64,000 nucleotides of DNA from Mycobacterium bourgelatii (GCF_010723575.1 NZ_BLKZ01000001.1:3720001-3784000), one strand, 5' to 3'. Counted from the stretch's first letter, positions 35,732-44,966 are shown. Numbers and translations: made by a program. Notes: generated from the sequence alone by a model not told the origin.

Positions 35732-36879
35732 AACTGATCGCTCCCCGCCATCTTTTCCAGTCCGGTCCTCACGTTCCATGGGTCGGTGCGGATGGTCGAC
35801 ACCCGCACCGTCAGCGCCGAGCCGAACCGGGCCGCAAGCACGCCTGCCGCCTGCTCACACCACGGAAATTCGCTCGCCCAATGCGCGACGTCGATCAACG
35901 CTACTTGCGATGCCCGCCGATGCTCGTCGGCAGGATGATGCCGCAGGTCCGCCGTGACGTAGGCCTGCACGTCCGCCGCGGCCACAGTGCGCAGCAGGGA
36001 ATCCCCCGCTCCCCCGCACACCGCTACCCGAGAGACCGGCAGGTCCGGATCCCCGGCCGCGCGCACCCCCCAGGAGGTCTGCGGCAGTGCGGCTTCGACA
36101 CGAGAGACGAAGGCGTGTAGCGGCTCCGGCTGTGGCAGTGTCGCGATGCGGCCCAACCCGGCGTCGCTCGGCGGCGCGACCAGCGCGAAAATGTCGAAGG
36201 CCGGCTCTTCATACGGGTGAGCGGCACGCATCGCCGCCAACACCGCACCACGCGCGCGTGCGGGTGCAACCACCTCGACCCGGTCCTCGGGGACGTGCTC
36301 GACGGCGCCAACGCTGCCGATGGCCGGCGACGCCCCCTCATGCGGCAGGAACTGCCCGGTGCCCGAGACGCTCCAGCTGCAGTGCGAGTAGTCGCCAATA
36401 TGTCCGGCACCGGCCTCGAAGACCGCCTCCCGCACCGCTTCTGCATTCTCTGTCGGCACGTAGATGACCCACTTGTCCACGTTGGCCGCCGGCGGCGCCG
36501 GCTCGAGCACCGCCTCAACGGTCAAACCCAACGCGTTCGCCAGGGCGTCAGACACCCCGGGCGATGCCGAGTCTGCATTGGTGTGCGCGGTGAAGAGCGA
36601 ACGCCCGCTCCGGATCAGGCGGTGCACCAGCGCACCCTTTGGCGTACTGGCCGCGACCGTATCGACGCCGCGCAGCAGCAAGGGATGATGGGCCAGCAAC
36701 AGGCCGCCATCGGGTACTTCGTCGACGACCTCGGCCGTCGCGTCCACCGCGATCGTCACCGAAGACAGAACATCGTCTGGATCACCGCAGACCAGACCCA
36801 CCGAATCCCACGATTCGGCCAGCCGCGGCGGGTAGGCCTCGTCCAGTACGTCGATGACGTCGCGCAACCGCACGGTCAC
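35728..36879 (-). CDS. Nif3-like dinuclear metal protein (Rv2230c-like)
   Basis: A 383-residue Nif3/YbgI family protein (GTP cyclohydrolase I type 2-like). Metal ligands are visible: LLAHHPLLLRG near residue 65, FTAHTNADSA near 99 and IDVAHWASEFPWCE near 330. The middle insert (VDKWVIYVPTENAEAVREAV) is the PII-like CutA domain common in longer members. GTG start overlapping the cobC stop (GTGA). The frame is open far upstream inside cobC, which I reject. Confidence 0.9.
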   Translation of the reverse strand: MTVRLRDVIDVLDEAYPPRLAESWDSVGLVCGDPDDVLSSVTIAVDATAEVVDEVPDGGLLLAHHPLLLRGVDTVAASTPKGALVHRLIRSGRSLFTAHTNADSASPGVSDALANALGLTVEAVLEPAPPAANVDKWVIYVPTENAEAVREAVFEAGAGHIGDYSHCSWSVSGTGQFLPHEGASPAIGSVGAVEHVPEDRVEVVAPARARGAVLAAMRAAHPYEEPAFDIFALVAPPSDAGLGRIATLPQPEPLHAFVSRVEAALPQTSWGVRAAGDPDLPVSRVAVCGGAGDSLLRTVAAADVQAYVTADLRHHPADEHRRASQVALIDVAHWASEFPWCEQAAGVLAARFGSALTVRVSTIRTDPWNVRTGLEKMAGSDQL

Positions 36880-37907
36880 GACAACACCTCCGCGATCGTC
36901 TCCGTCAGCAGCGGCCACTCCTCGCGCACCGCCGCGCGCAGATACCCTTCGCCCAGACCGATGAACGTGTCGCAGCGTCGTACCGCAATGTCCTTGTACT
37001 GTAGCCGTTTTCGAATCAAATCGGCATCCCGCACGCGGAACAGGACGAATGGCGCCCGACCGTCGACCACCGTGGCGCCCACCGATTCCAGGCCCGCCAC
37101 CATCTCCGCGCGCAGCGCCGTCAACCGCGCGGCATCGGTTGTCGCCTCGGCAACGGCCTGCGGTGCGCAACACGCCGCGATGGCGGTCAGCTGCAGCGTG
37201 CCCACCGGCCAGTGCGCGCGCTGCGCAGTCAACTGGGCGAGTATGTCGGGGGCACCCAAGGCGTAGCCCACCCGCAACCCGGCCAGCGCCCACGTCTTGG
37301 TCAGACTGCGCAGCACCAGCACGTCGGGCAGCGATCCGTCGGCGAGGGACTCGGGTTCGCCAGGTATCGAGTCGGCAAACGCCTCGTCGACCACCAGAAT
37401 GCGGCCGGGCCGGCGCAACGCCAGCACCTCGGCGCGCGTGTGCAGCACCGAGGTCGGGTTGGTCGGATTGCCGACGACGACGAGGTCCGCGTCGTCGGGC
37501 ACCTGCGCGGACTCCAGCCGGAACGGCGGCGCCAAGACGACGTGGTGCACCGGAATTCCCGCAGCTGCCAAAGCCACGGCCGGCTCGGTGAACGAGGGCG
37601 CGATGACGGCGGCCCGCACCGGCCGCAAATTGCTCAACAGCGCGAAACCCTCCGCGGCACCCGCCAGCGGCAACACTTCGTCGCGCGATCGTTGATGACG
37701 GGCGGCGACCACGTCCTGCGCGAGCTGAACGTCCGCAAGGCTCGGGTAGCTGGCCAGGTCGTGCAGACGCTCGGCGAGCCGCGCTACGAGCCATGACGGC
37801 GGCTGCCGATGACGCACATTGACAGCGAAATCGAGCATGCCAGGGGCGACGGCCTGGTCGCCGTGATAGCGGGCCGCCGAAAGCGGGCTCAAGTCGAGAC
37901 TCGCCAT
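36876..37907 (-). CDS. cobC: PLP aminotransferase, CobC/HisC-like (Rv2231c-like)
   Basis: A 343-residue fold-type I aminotransferase. VVVGNPTNPTSV binds the cofactor ring side, DEAFADS carries the Asp, and RSLTKTWALAGLRVGYA contains the Schiff-base Lys. Annotated in mycobacteria as CobC, an L-threonine-O-phosphate decarboxylase-like cobalamin enzyme, though a histidinol-phosphate-like activity cannot be excluded. It heads a four-gene operon in which every junction is a four-base overlap. Confidence 0.88.
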   Translation of the reverse strand: MASLDLSPLSAARYHGDQAVAPGMLDFAVNVRHRQPPSWLVARLAERLHDLASYPSLADVQLAQDVVAARHQRSRDEVLPLAGAAEGFALLSNLRPVRAAVIAPSFTEPAVALAAAGIPVHHVVLAPPFRLESAQVPDDADLVVVGNPTNPTSVLHTRAEVLALRRPGRILVVDEAFADSIPGEPESLADGSLPDVLVLRSLTKTWALAGLRVGYALGAPDILAQLTAQRAHWPVGTLQLTAIAACCAPQAVAEATTDAARLTALRAEMVAGLESVGATVVDGRAPFVLFRVRDADLIRKRLQYKDIAVRRCDTFIGLGEGYLRAAVREEWPLLTETIAEVLS

Positions 37908-37963
37908 CCGTCGAACACTATCGCGCCGCCGGATGCGACGGGTATTCGGAGCGCCGCCAACCC

Positions 37964-38755
37964 GTGCCGTCCGCCTCGGTACGCGCAGCGCCAGTGCCTG
38001 CCGGTTTGTCGGGCTCCGTCATCACCGACAATGGAAGCGTGACAGGCTCTATCCCGGCCGAAGCCGCCGCCGAGACCATCCCGGGCGACGCAGGCAAACC
38101 ACAGCTGGTGATCTTCGACCTCGACGGCACTCTCACCGATTCCGCCGAGGGGATCGTCGCCAGCTTCTTGCATGCCCTCGACCACGTGGGCGCCGACGTA
38201 CCCGACGGCGATCTGGTGGCCCAGATCGTCGGCCCGCCCATGGACGAGACATTCCGATCGCTGGACCTCGACGGCCGCGCCGACGAGGCGTTCGCAGCCT
38301 TCCGCGCCGAGTACGGCAGCCGCGGTTGGGCCATGAACAGCCTGTTCGACGGGATCGAGCCGCTGCTGGCCGATCTGCGGGACGCCGGTGTCCGCTTGGC
38401 GGTCGCCACGTCCAAGTTGGAGCCGACCGCCCGGCGCATCCTCGCCCACTTCGGCCTGGACCACCATTTCGAGGTCATCGCCGGCGCCTGCCCGGACGGC
38501 ACGCGCCGCAGCAAGACCGAGGTGCTGGCGCACGCCCTCGAGCAGCTACAACCCATTCCCGAGCGGGTGCTGATGGTCGGCGACCGGAGCCACGACGTCC
38601 ATGGGGCGGCCGCACACGGCATCGACACCGTGGTGGTCGGTTGGGGCTACGGGCGGGCTGACTTCGCCGACCCTGACACGGGCGATGCCGCACCTGCCGT
38701 CGGCGTGACGCATGCAGCGACGATCCAAGAACTGCGGAGGGCGCTAGGTGTCTGA
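37964..38755 (+). CDS. ptkA: HAD-family protein, tyrosine kinase PtkA
   Basis: A HAD-superfamily protein with motif I FDLDGTLTDS, motif II VATSKLEP and motif III/IV MVGDRSHDVHGA. In M. tuberculosis the orthologue Rv2232 autophosphorylates on tyrosine and phosphorylates PtpA. The start is uncertain: GTG at 37964 gives 263 residues with a disordered N terminus of about 50 residues, similar in kind to the long N terminus of the M. tuberculosis protein; GTG at 38039 would give 238. It overlaps ptpA by eight bases. Confidence 0.85.
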   Translation: MPSASVRAAPVPAGLSGSVITDNGSVTGSIPAEAAAETIPGDAGKPQLVIFDLDGTLTDSAEGIVASFLHALDHVGADVPDGDLVAQIVGPPMDETFRSLDLDGRADEAFAAFRAEYGSRGWAMNSLFDGIEPLLADLRDAGVRLAVATSKLEPTARRILAHFGLDHHFEVIAGACPDGTRRSKTEVLAHALEQLQPIPERVLMVGDRSHDVHGAAAHGIDTVVVGWGYGRADFADPDTGDAAPAVGVTHAATIQELRRALGV

Positions 38756-39245
38756 GCGGGCCGAGTTGCATGTCACGTTCGTCTGCACCGGGAACATCTG
38801 CCGTTCGCCGATGGCCGAGAAGATGTTCGCCCACCAGCTGAAACAGCGCGGCCTGGCGGACAAGGTGCGGGTGACCAGCGCAGGCACCGGCAATTGGCAC
38901 GTCGGCAGTTGCGCGGACGAACGGGCGAACCGCGTCTTGCGCGCGCACGGCTACCCCACCGAGCATTGCGCGGCGCAGGTCAACGACGACCACCTGGCGG
39001 CCGACTTGGTGATCGCTTTAGGGCGAAACCACCTGCGGATGCTGCGACAGCTCGGCGTGGACGACGACCGGGTTCGGATGCTGCGGTCGTTCGATCCGCG
39101 GTCCGGGGCGCACGCGCTCGACGTCGATGACCCGTACTACGGCGCCCCGGAGGACTTCGAGGCGGTCTTTGAGGTCATCGAAGCCGCCTTGCCCGGCCTG
39201 CACGACTGGGTCGACGAGCAACTGGCGCGGAACGGCTACACCTAA
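38748..39245 (+). CDS. ptpA: Low-molecular-weight protein tyrosine phosphatase PtpA
   Basis: A 165-residue phosphatase. The P-loop VCTGNICRS holds the catalytic Cys and Arg, and the general-acid Asp is in DVDDPYYG. In M. tuberculosis PtpA is secreted into macrophages and blocks phagosome acidification (orthologue knowledge). The GTG start lies inside the end of ptkA, which supports coupled expression of kinase and substrate. The stop overlaps the next start (TAATG). Confidence 0.95.
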   Translation: MSERAELHVTFVCTGNICRSPMAEKMFAHQLKQRGLADKVRVTSAGTGNWHVGSCADERANRVLRAHGYPTEHCAAQVNDDHLAADLVIALGRNHLRMLRQLGVDDDRVRMLRSFDPRSGAHALDVDDPYYGAPEDFEAVFEVIEAALPGLHDWVDEQLARNGYT

Positions 39246-40090
39246 TGCTTCGCTTCTTGCGACGCTTGTCTTTCTTGCTCCGACCCGGGTGGCTGGCGCT
39301 GATCCTGGTGATCGTCGCGTTCACCTACCTGTGTTTCATGGTGCTCGCGCCGTGGCAGCTGGGGAAGAACACCAAGACATCTCGGGCAAACAGCCAGATT
39401 CAGCAATCCATTTCCACTCCACCTGTGCCGTTGAAAGAGCTGCTGCCGCAGCAGGATTCGTCCTCGCCCGACGCGCAGTGGCGGCGGGTGACGGCGACCG
39501 GACACTACCTGGCCGACGTCCAGGTGCTCGCCCGACTGCGTGTCGTGGAGGGTGAGCAGGCGTTCGAAGTGCTGGCACCGTTCGTTGTGGACGGCGGGCC
39601 GACCGTCCTGGTCAACCGTGGCTACGTGCGGCCGGAGGCGGGCTCGCACGTGCCGCAGTTCCCCCGGCCGCCAGAGCAGACCGTCACCATCACCGCGCGC
39701 CTGCGCGACTCCGAGCCGACGCTGCCGGACAGGGAGCCGTTCACCAGGGACGGTTTCCAGCAGGTGTATTCGATCAGCACCGAGCAAGTGTCGAAGCTGA
39801 CGGGAGTGCCCCTTGCCGGGTCCTACTTGCAACTGGTCGAAGACCAGCCGGGTGGACTGGGCGTGATCGGCCTACCGCACCTGGATCCCGGACCGTTCTT
39901 GTCCTACGGCATCCAGTGGATCTCGTTCGGCATCTTGGCGCCGATCGGTCTGGCGTATTTCACCTACGCCGAGATTCGTGCGCGACGACGCGAAAAGCAG
40001 CAAGCGGCGGCAAGGGAAGATTCAGCAGAGCCGACAGCGCCGGTGACGGTTGAGGACAAACTCGCCGATCGTTACGGCCGACGGCGATAG
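39245..40090 (+). CDS. SURF1-like cytochrome oxidase assembly protein (Rv2235-like)
   Basis: A 281-residue membrane protein with an N-terminal helix (GWLALILVIVAFTYLCFMVL), an external domain containing RRVTATGHYLADVQVLAR and LVNRGYVRP, and a C-terminal helix (FLSYGIQWISFGILAPIGLAY), the standard SURF1 layout. SURF1 helps heme a insertion into aa3 oxidase. A charged cytoplasmic tail follows. Its 3' end overlaps that of the convergent cobD by 19 bases. Confidence 0.92.
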   Translation: MLRFLRRLSFLLRPGWLALILVIVAFTYLCFMVLAPWQLGKNTKTSRANSQIQQSISTPPVPLKELLPQQDSSSPDAQWRRVTATGHYLADVQVLARLRVVEGEQAFEVLAPFVVDGGPTVLVNRGYVRPEAGSHVPQFPRPPEQTVTITARLRDSEPTLPDREPFTRDGFQQVYSISTEQVSKLTGVPLAGSYLQLVEDQPGGLGVIGLPHLDPGPFLSYGIQWISFGILAPIGLAYFTYAEIRARRREKQQAAAREDSAEPTAPVTVEDKLADRYGRRR

Positions 40091-41007
40091 CCCGACAGCC
40101 CCACCAGCAGAGCGGCCGCGGCCTGTACCACCCGCGACAACCGCACGGCGCGACGCAGGTCGGCCACCGCCGGTGGGCGGCCATCGCCCAGGGTAGGGCG
40201 AATCTGCAGTTCATGGCGGTATTGGGTGGGGCCGCCAAGTCGCACACCGAGCGCACCGGCGAACGCCGCCTCGACCACACCCGCGTTGGGGCTGGGATGC
40301 CGCGAGGCATCCCGTGCCCAGGCCCGCACCGCACCCGACGGCGATCCACCGACGACGGGCGCGCACAGCACCACCAACGCCGCCGTAGCCCGCGCGCCGA
40401 CGTAGTTGGCCAGGTCATCCAAGCGCGCCGCGGCCCATCCGAAGCGCAGATAGCGGGGGGAACGATGGCCGATCATCGCGTCCAGCGTGTTGACGGCGCG
40501 GTAACCCAGCACGGTCGGAACGCCGCCGACGGCCGCCCACAGCAGCGGAGCAACCTGTGCGTCGGAAGTGTTTTCCGCTATCGATTCCAGTGCCGCACGG
40601 GTCAGGCCCGCCGCGTCCAGCGTTTCCGGATTCCGACCGCACAGTGACGGCAGCAGCCGCCGGGCGGCCTCGAGATCCCCGCGCTCCAGCAGGTCAGACA
40701 TCTGCAGGCCGGTGCGCGCCAGTGTGGTCCCACCCAGGCACACCCAGGTCGCCGCACCCGTGACCGGCACCGACCAGCGCGAGCCCGCGCCTAGTTGCGC
40801 GGCCGCCCCCAGCCCGGTGACCGCGCCGACCAGCAAACCGACATACAGAGCGCCGGCGACGCGACTGTCGCGATAGCTGATTTGTTCGAATCTTGCGGCC
40901 GCCTGGCCGAACAACGCGACCGGATGACCTCGTTTCGGATCACCGAGCGCCAAATCGGCCAGATAACCGGCCAGAACGCCGACGAACCGGGCTTGCGACG
41001 CCAACAC
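40072..41007 (-). CDS. cobD: Adenosylcobinamide-phosphate synthase CobD
   Basis: A 311-residue membrane protein of the CobD/CbiB family that attaches aminopropanol to adenosylcobyric acid. Signatures: GYLADLALGDPKRGHPV near the start, ESIAENTSDAQVAPLLWAAVGG, YRAVNTLDAMIGHRSPRY and SPNAGVVEAAFAGALGV. Several hydrophobic helices. ATG start. Confidence 0.94.
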   Translation of the reverse strand: MLASQARFVGVLAGYLADLALGDPKRGHPVALFGQAAARFEQISYRDSRVAGALYVGLLVGAVTGLGAAAQLGAGSRWSVPVTGAATWVCLGGTTLARTGLQMSDLLERGDLEAARRLLPSLCGRNPETLDAAGLTRAALESIAENTSDAQVAPLLWAAVGGVPTVLGYRAVNTLDAMIGHRSPRYLRFGWAAARLDDLANYVGARATAALVVLCAPVVGGSPSGAVRAWARDASRHPSPNAGVVEAAFAGALGVRLGGPTQYRHELQIRPTLGDGRPPAVADLRRAVRLSRVVQAAAALLVGLSGYRRRP

Positions 41008-41041
41008 TCGGGCAGCGTCTCACATCCGCGGATCGGTCAGA

Positions 41042-41197
41042 TCAGGTGACGAACAGAATGAAGAGCACGATGACTACGATCGCCTGAGCCGTCACGAGGC
41101 ACCACCACCCGATCTGGGCGCGGTCGAACGACAGCGCCTCCGATGGGAGGTCGTCCACCAGCGGACGAGCGTCGCCAGGCGACGAATCAATAAGCAT
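41042..41197 (-). CDS. Small tail-anchored-type membrane protein (51 aa)
   Basis: A short gene upstream of cobD on the same strand, 34 bases before its start. The product begins MLIDSSPGDARPLVDDLPSE, has an acidic soluble half and ends with a single hydrophobic helix (CLVTAQAIVVIVLFILFV) and Thr. The codon usage and third-position GC look like a real mycobacterial gene. No family recognised; the next gene downstream is cobD, so it may be co-transcribed. Confidence 0.6.
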   Translation of the reverse strand: MLIDSSPGDARPLVDDLPSEALSFDRAQIGWWCLVTAQAIVVIVLFILFVT

Positions 41198-41306
41198 GCA
41201 TCGAAGGTAACCGGTTTCTAGCCGTTCTAATCACTCGGACCGGTGTGATCTCTTCGCAGCGGTCCCGTTTACGTGATGTACTCGACCCCATGGAGCAGGA
41301 TCCGCA

Positions 41307-42122
41307 ATGAAGCGACCCGCGACCAGGGTTGCCGACCTTTTGAACCCGGCGGCGGCGTTGTTACCGGCCGCGAACGTCATCATGCAGTTGTCGCTACCGG
41401 GCGTCGGCTACGGCGTCCTGGAAAGCCCGGTGGACAGCGGCAATGTCTACAAACACCCGTTCAAACGGGCTCGTACGACCGGTACCTACCTGGCGGTGGC
41501 GACCATCGGGACCGAGGCCGACCGCAAGCTCATGCGTGCCGCCGTCGATGTGGCACACCGGCAGGTCCGGTCGACGACGAAGAGCCCGGTTTCCTATAAC
41601 GCGTTCGACCCCAAGCTGCAGCTCTGGGTAGCCGCGTGCCTGTACCGCTACTACATCGACCAACACGAGTTCCTGCACGGACCGCTCGACGACGCCACCG
41701 CGGATGCCGTCTACCGCGACGCCAAGCGGTTGGGGACCACGCTGCAGGTGCCCGAGCGGCTGTGGCCGCCGGACCGGGTCGCATTCGACGAGTACTGGAA
41801 GCGCACGCTGGACGAATTGCACATCGATCCGCCGGTGCGCGAGCACCTGTACGGCGTGGCCTCGGTGGCGTTCCTGCCGCTACCACTGCGCGTCCTGGCG
41901 GGCCGCTTCAATTTGTTTGCGACGACGGGATTTTTGGCGCCCGAGTTCCGAGCGCTGATGAAGCTGGACTGGACCGAGGCCCAGCAACGCCGGTTCGAAT
42001 GGCTGCTGTCCGCGTTGCGGGTGGCCGACCGGTTACTGCCCAACCAAGTTTGGGTCTTCGGCTACCAGCTTTACCTGTGGGACATGCGGTTCCGCGCCAA
42101 GCGGGGGCGCAGGATCGTCTAG
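41307..42122 (+). CDS. DUF2236 / oxygenase MpaB-like protein (Rv2237-like)
   Basis: A 271-residue protein of the DUF2236 (latex-clearing protein / MpaB) group. Family features: GYGVLESPVDSGNVYKHPFKR at the start, a TGTYLAVATIGT segment, and ASVAFLPLPLRVL before the C-terminal helices; the His and Arg residues used for heme binding in characterised members may be QHEF and HPFKR. Possible heme oxygenase activity is inferred from the family only. ATG start. Confidence 0.8.
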   Translation: MKRPATRVADLLNPAAALLPAANVIMQLSLPGVGYGVLESPVDSGNVYKHPFKRARTTGTYLAVATIGTEADRKLMRAAVDVAHRQVRSTTKSPVSYNAFDPKLQLWVAACLYRYYIDQHEFLHGPLDDATADAVYRDAKRLGTTLQVPERLWPPDRVAFDEYWKRTLDELHIDPPVREHLYGVASVAFLPLPLRVLAGRFNLFATTGFLAPEFRALMKLDWTEAQQRRFEWLLSALRVADRLLPNQVWVFGYQLYLWDMRFRAKRGRRIV

Positions 42123-42211
42123 CCCGCGCCTTTTCGCCTGGCCGCCGAGTCGCCTGGCCGGCGACTGTATGGCCTGTGGCCCCGAAAATGGCACCGCCGG
42201 TGCTTTAGCCC

Positions 42212-42265
42212 CACGCTCGGCGACGTCTCCGACCTTCACAACTCACAACCCCACCGCCGAGCGTG
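42212..42265. repeat. Palindromic intergenic repeat, copy C
   Basis: CACGCTCGGCG (42212-42222) and CGCCGAGCGTG (42255-42265) are perfect complements separated by 32 bases, in the 209-base gap between two convergent genes. The arms carry the same CGCCGAGCGT core as copies A and D. GCACCGCCGG-like sequence occurs on both flanks, so the structure may be larger. A bidirectional terminator role is plausible. Confidence 0.6.
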
Positions 42266-42331
42266 TCGCCGGTGGCCCCAACAAGGCACCGCCGGGCAAA
42301 TACGCCACACACTCGACGTCGGCGTCCACAC

Positions 42332-43261
42332 TCAAGCGGGCGGCACGGCACGCGCCGCCCAGGTGAAACTCCGCATTTCGGGCAGCCGCTCGCACAGCTG
42401 GTCGGCAACCAGCCGGCCAATCCGTTCGGCGTCAGCGACCGTGGTGTCGGAAGCGACCCAACCCTCCACCTCTACTCGGAGTGTGCGCCCGGTCCACCGG
42501 GCCCGCGCATGTGCGTGCACGACACCCTCCGTCTCGGCGGCCACCGCTTCCGCGGTCTCAACAACCTCGGGATCAACCCCGTCCAGCAACCGATGTCCGA
42601 TGTCAGAGGTCACCTCCCACCCGACGTGGCAGATGAATCCCGTCACCACGATGCCGGCCACGCCGTCGGCCCACTCCCAACCGGCGGCCACCGCACACAG
42701 TCCGACCAAGGCACCGGCCGACGAGAGGGCATCGAGCCAAGAGTGCTTGGCGTCGGCAATCAGCGTGGATGACTGGATGCGGCGTCCGACCACCAGCTTG
42801 TAGCGCGCGACCAGTTGGTTGCCGACGATGCCCAGGGCCGCCGCCGCGATACCCCAACCCACGTGGTCAGTGGGGCTGTGGCGCACCAACTTCTCCACGC
42901 TCTCCCAGCCCGCGAACACGGCACTAACCCAGATCACCAGCGCCACACCGATTCCGGCGAGGTCTTCGGTGCGTTCCCGGCCGTACGGGTAGCGCGGACT
43001 CGCCAAACCGCGCGATCCCCAAAAGCCGACGAACACGACGACGCTGGTGGTGACGTCGGCCAGGTTGTGCAGCGCGTCGCCGAGCAGCGCCGCGGAACCC
43101 GAGACCAGGGCGACCGCGAGCTCGAGCACGCCCGTCAGTGCCAACCCGAGCGCGCCAATGACCACCGCGCGGTTGGCCCGTCGTCGCTCGTCGCGATCAT
43201 CGATCGCATTCGGCAGCGGGAAGCTAATCGCCGGATCGCGTACACCGCTCTTGATGTGCAT
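42332..43261 (-). CDS. Cation diffusion facilitator transporter
   Basis: A 309-residue CDF transporter with six helices and a C-terminal cytoplasmic domain. Metal-site residues are visible in helix II (LLGDALHNLADV) and helix V (IADAKHSWLDALSS), the H/D-x3-D pattern that usually indicates zinc or a similar divalent metal. RYPYGRERTEDLAG is the conserved cytoplasmic loop. Divergent from the glyoxalase gene. From memory not present at this place in M. tuberculosis. Confidence 0.9.
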   Translation of the reverse strand: MHIKSGVRDPAISFPLPNAIDDRDERRRANRAVVIGALGLALTGVLELAVALVSGSAALLGDALHNLADVTTSVVVFVGFWGSRGLASPRYPYGRERTEDLAGIGVALVIWVSAVFAGWESVEKLVRHSPTDHVGWGIAAAALGIVGNQLVARYKLVVGRRIQSSTLIADAKHSWLDALSSAGALVGLCAVAAGWEWADGVAGIVVTGFICHVGWEVTSDIGHRLLDGVDPEVVETAEAVAAETEGVVHAHARARWTGRTLRVEVEGWVASDTTVADAERIGRLVADQLCERLPEMRSFTWAARAVPPA

Positions 43262-43341
43262 GCCGTAAGCGTGGCACGGCGGGGCCCAGCTGTCGCGATG
43301 CCTCGCGGAATTGAGTGTCGCCGAACGCGGTTGCTGTACTC

Positions 43342-43737
43342 ATGACCTTTCCCGCTCTCAACCATGTGGCGGTCACGGTGCGTGACCTTGAGATCAGTGG
43401 TCCCTGGTACCGCGAGCTTCTCGGTGCCGACCCAGTAGTCGACGAACGCACCGCCGCCGGCTTCCGGCATCTCGTGTGGCTACTGGGTAGCCGAACCGTC
43501 TTCGGCATCCACCAACATGACCGCCAGGCGCCGGACGAGAAATTCAGCGAGTTCCGGGTTGGCCTGGATCACGTCGGCTTCGGCTGCGCCAACCGCGCCG
43601 AACTGGAGCAGTGGGAGGCCCGGCTCGATGACCTGGGCATCGAGCATGGCGGGATCGTGGACGCGCCCTATGGCTCGGGGTTGAGCTTCCGCGACCCCGA
43701 CGGCATCGCGTTGGAGTTCTTCGCCCTGCCGGGCTGA
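43342..43737 (+). CDS. Glyoxalase/dioxygenase (VOC) family protein
   Basis: A 131-residue vicinal-oxygen-chelate protein. Two beta-alpha-beta-beta-beta units: the first with LNHVAVTVRDLEISGPWYREL, the second with LDHVGFGCANRAELEQWEARL and GLSFRDPDGIALEFFA. Metal ligands His8, His78-region and the final Glu are in place. Substrate unknown. The start is ATG 43342. It converges on the epoxide hydrolase gene with four bases between. Confidence 0.88.
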   Translation: MTFPALNHVAVTVRDLEISGPWYRELLGADPVVDERTAAGFRHLVWLLGSRTVFGIHQHDRQAPDEKFSEFRVGLDHVGFGCANRAELEQWEARLDDLGIEHGGIVDAPYGSGLSFRDPDGIALEFFALPG

Positions 43738-43741
43738 AAGC

Positions 43742-44866
43742 TCAGCGCACGGTGGCGAAGAACGCGCGGACGTCCTCGACGAACAGTTCCGGCTGTTCGA
43801 GCGCGGCGAAGTGCCCACCGCGCGGCATGGTCGTCCAGTGGGTGATGTTGTAGACGGGCTCACACCACGATCGCGGGGCGCGCAGCAGCTCCTTCGGGAA
43901 AGCCGCTACGCCCGTGGGCAATTCGACGCGGAACGACTCCCCCCAGACGCGGAAGCTCTCCCAGTAGAGTCGTGCCGAGGAGGCCGCGGTGGCGGTGACC
44001 CAGTACAGCATCACGTTGTCGAGCAGTTCGTCACGGCTGACCGCGTTCTCGGGATGCCCGTCGCAGTCGGTCCAGGCCCAGAACTTCTCGACGATCCACG
44101 CCAGTTGCCCCACAGGCGAATCCGTCAGCCCATAACCGACCGTCTGTGGTCGGGTCGACTGTTGCTTGGAATAACCGGTGCCCCACTTGCGGTGGTGGTC
44201 CAGCGCCGCCAACGCCGCCTTTTCTTCCTCGGTCGGGTTCTTGAACGTCTCGGCCGTCGGCCGGCCCATCGGCATGTTCAAATGGATTGCCGCGCAGTGC
44301 CCCTCGTTACGGCCGAGCTGGGTCGTCACCGCGGCTCCCCAGTCGCCGCCCTGGGCGCCGTAGCGGTCGTAGCCTAGCCGCAGCATCAGCGTCTCCCAGG
44401 CCTCCGCGATCTTCTCGATGCCCCAGCCCGTCCGGGTGGGCTTGCCGGAGAATCCGTAGCCGGGCAGCGACGGGCAGACGACATGGAAGGCGTCTTCGGC
44501 GCGACCGCCGTAAGCGGTGGGGTTGGTGAGCGGCTCGATCACCTTGTGGAACTCCACGATCGAACCGGGCCAGCCATGCGTGATCACCAGCGGGAAGGCA
44601 TCCTCGTGCGGAGAGCGCTGATGGATCAGGTGGATGTCCAACCCGTCGATCTCGGTGACGAACTGGTCGAAGCGGTTCAGCGCGGCCTCGCGCGACCGCC
44701 AGTCGTAGTCGCCGGCCCAATACGCGGCCAGATCACGGGTGTACGCGAGCGGGATGCCCTGGCTCCAGTCGTCCACACATTCGGCTTCCGGCCAGCGGGT
44801 GCGCCCAAGCCGAGCTTTCAGGTCATCGAGAACGTCGTCGGGTACGTCGATGCGAAACGGTTCCAC
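43742..44866 (-). CDS. Epoxide hydrolase (EHN type)
   Basis: A 374-residue alpha/beta hydrolase with the N-terminal epoxide hydrolase domain (FRIDVPDDVLDDLKARLGRTRWPE). The oxyanion motif HGWPGS, the nucleophile Asp in QGGDWGAAV and the catalytic His in RGGHFAALEQPE are intact, as are tyrosines expected to activate the epoxide. It resembles microsomal-type EH; natural substrate unknown. ATG start. Confidence 0.92.
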   Translation of the reverse strand: MEPFRIDVPDDVLDDLKARLGRTRWPEAECVDDWSQGIPLAYTRDLAAYWAGDYDWRSREAALNRFDQFVTEIDGLDIHLIHQRSPHEDAFPLVITHGWPGSIVEFHKVIEPLTNPTAYGGRAEDAFHVVCPSLPGYGFSGKPTRTGWGIEKIAEAWETLMLRLGYDRYGAQGGDWGAAVTTQLGRNEGHCAAIHLNMPMGRPTAETFKNPTEEEKAALAALDHHRKWGTGYSKQQSTRPQTVGYGLTDSPVGQLAWIVEKFWAWTDCDGHPENAVSRDELLDNVMLYWVTATAASSARLYWESFRVWGESFRVELPTGVAAFPKELLRAPRSWCEPVYNITHWTTMPRGGHFAALEQPELFVEDVRAFFATVR

Positions 44867-44966
44867 CCGCGGGCCTACTTCTGCGTCGATTCGCGAATCA
44901 GCACGCCCACGACCTTGCCATAACCACCTAAAACCCGTCCACGAATGGGCGATTCCGGCCCGGCGC

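Noticed and set aside
36880..37794. Upstream extension of the Nif3-like frame through cobC
   Set aside because: The sequence there is the cobC gene with PLP motifs in a different frame.
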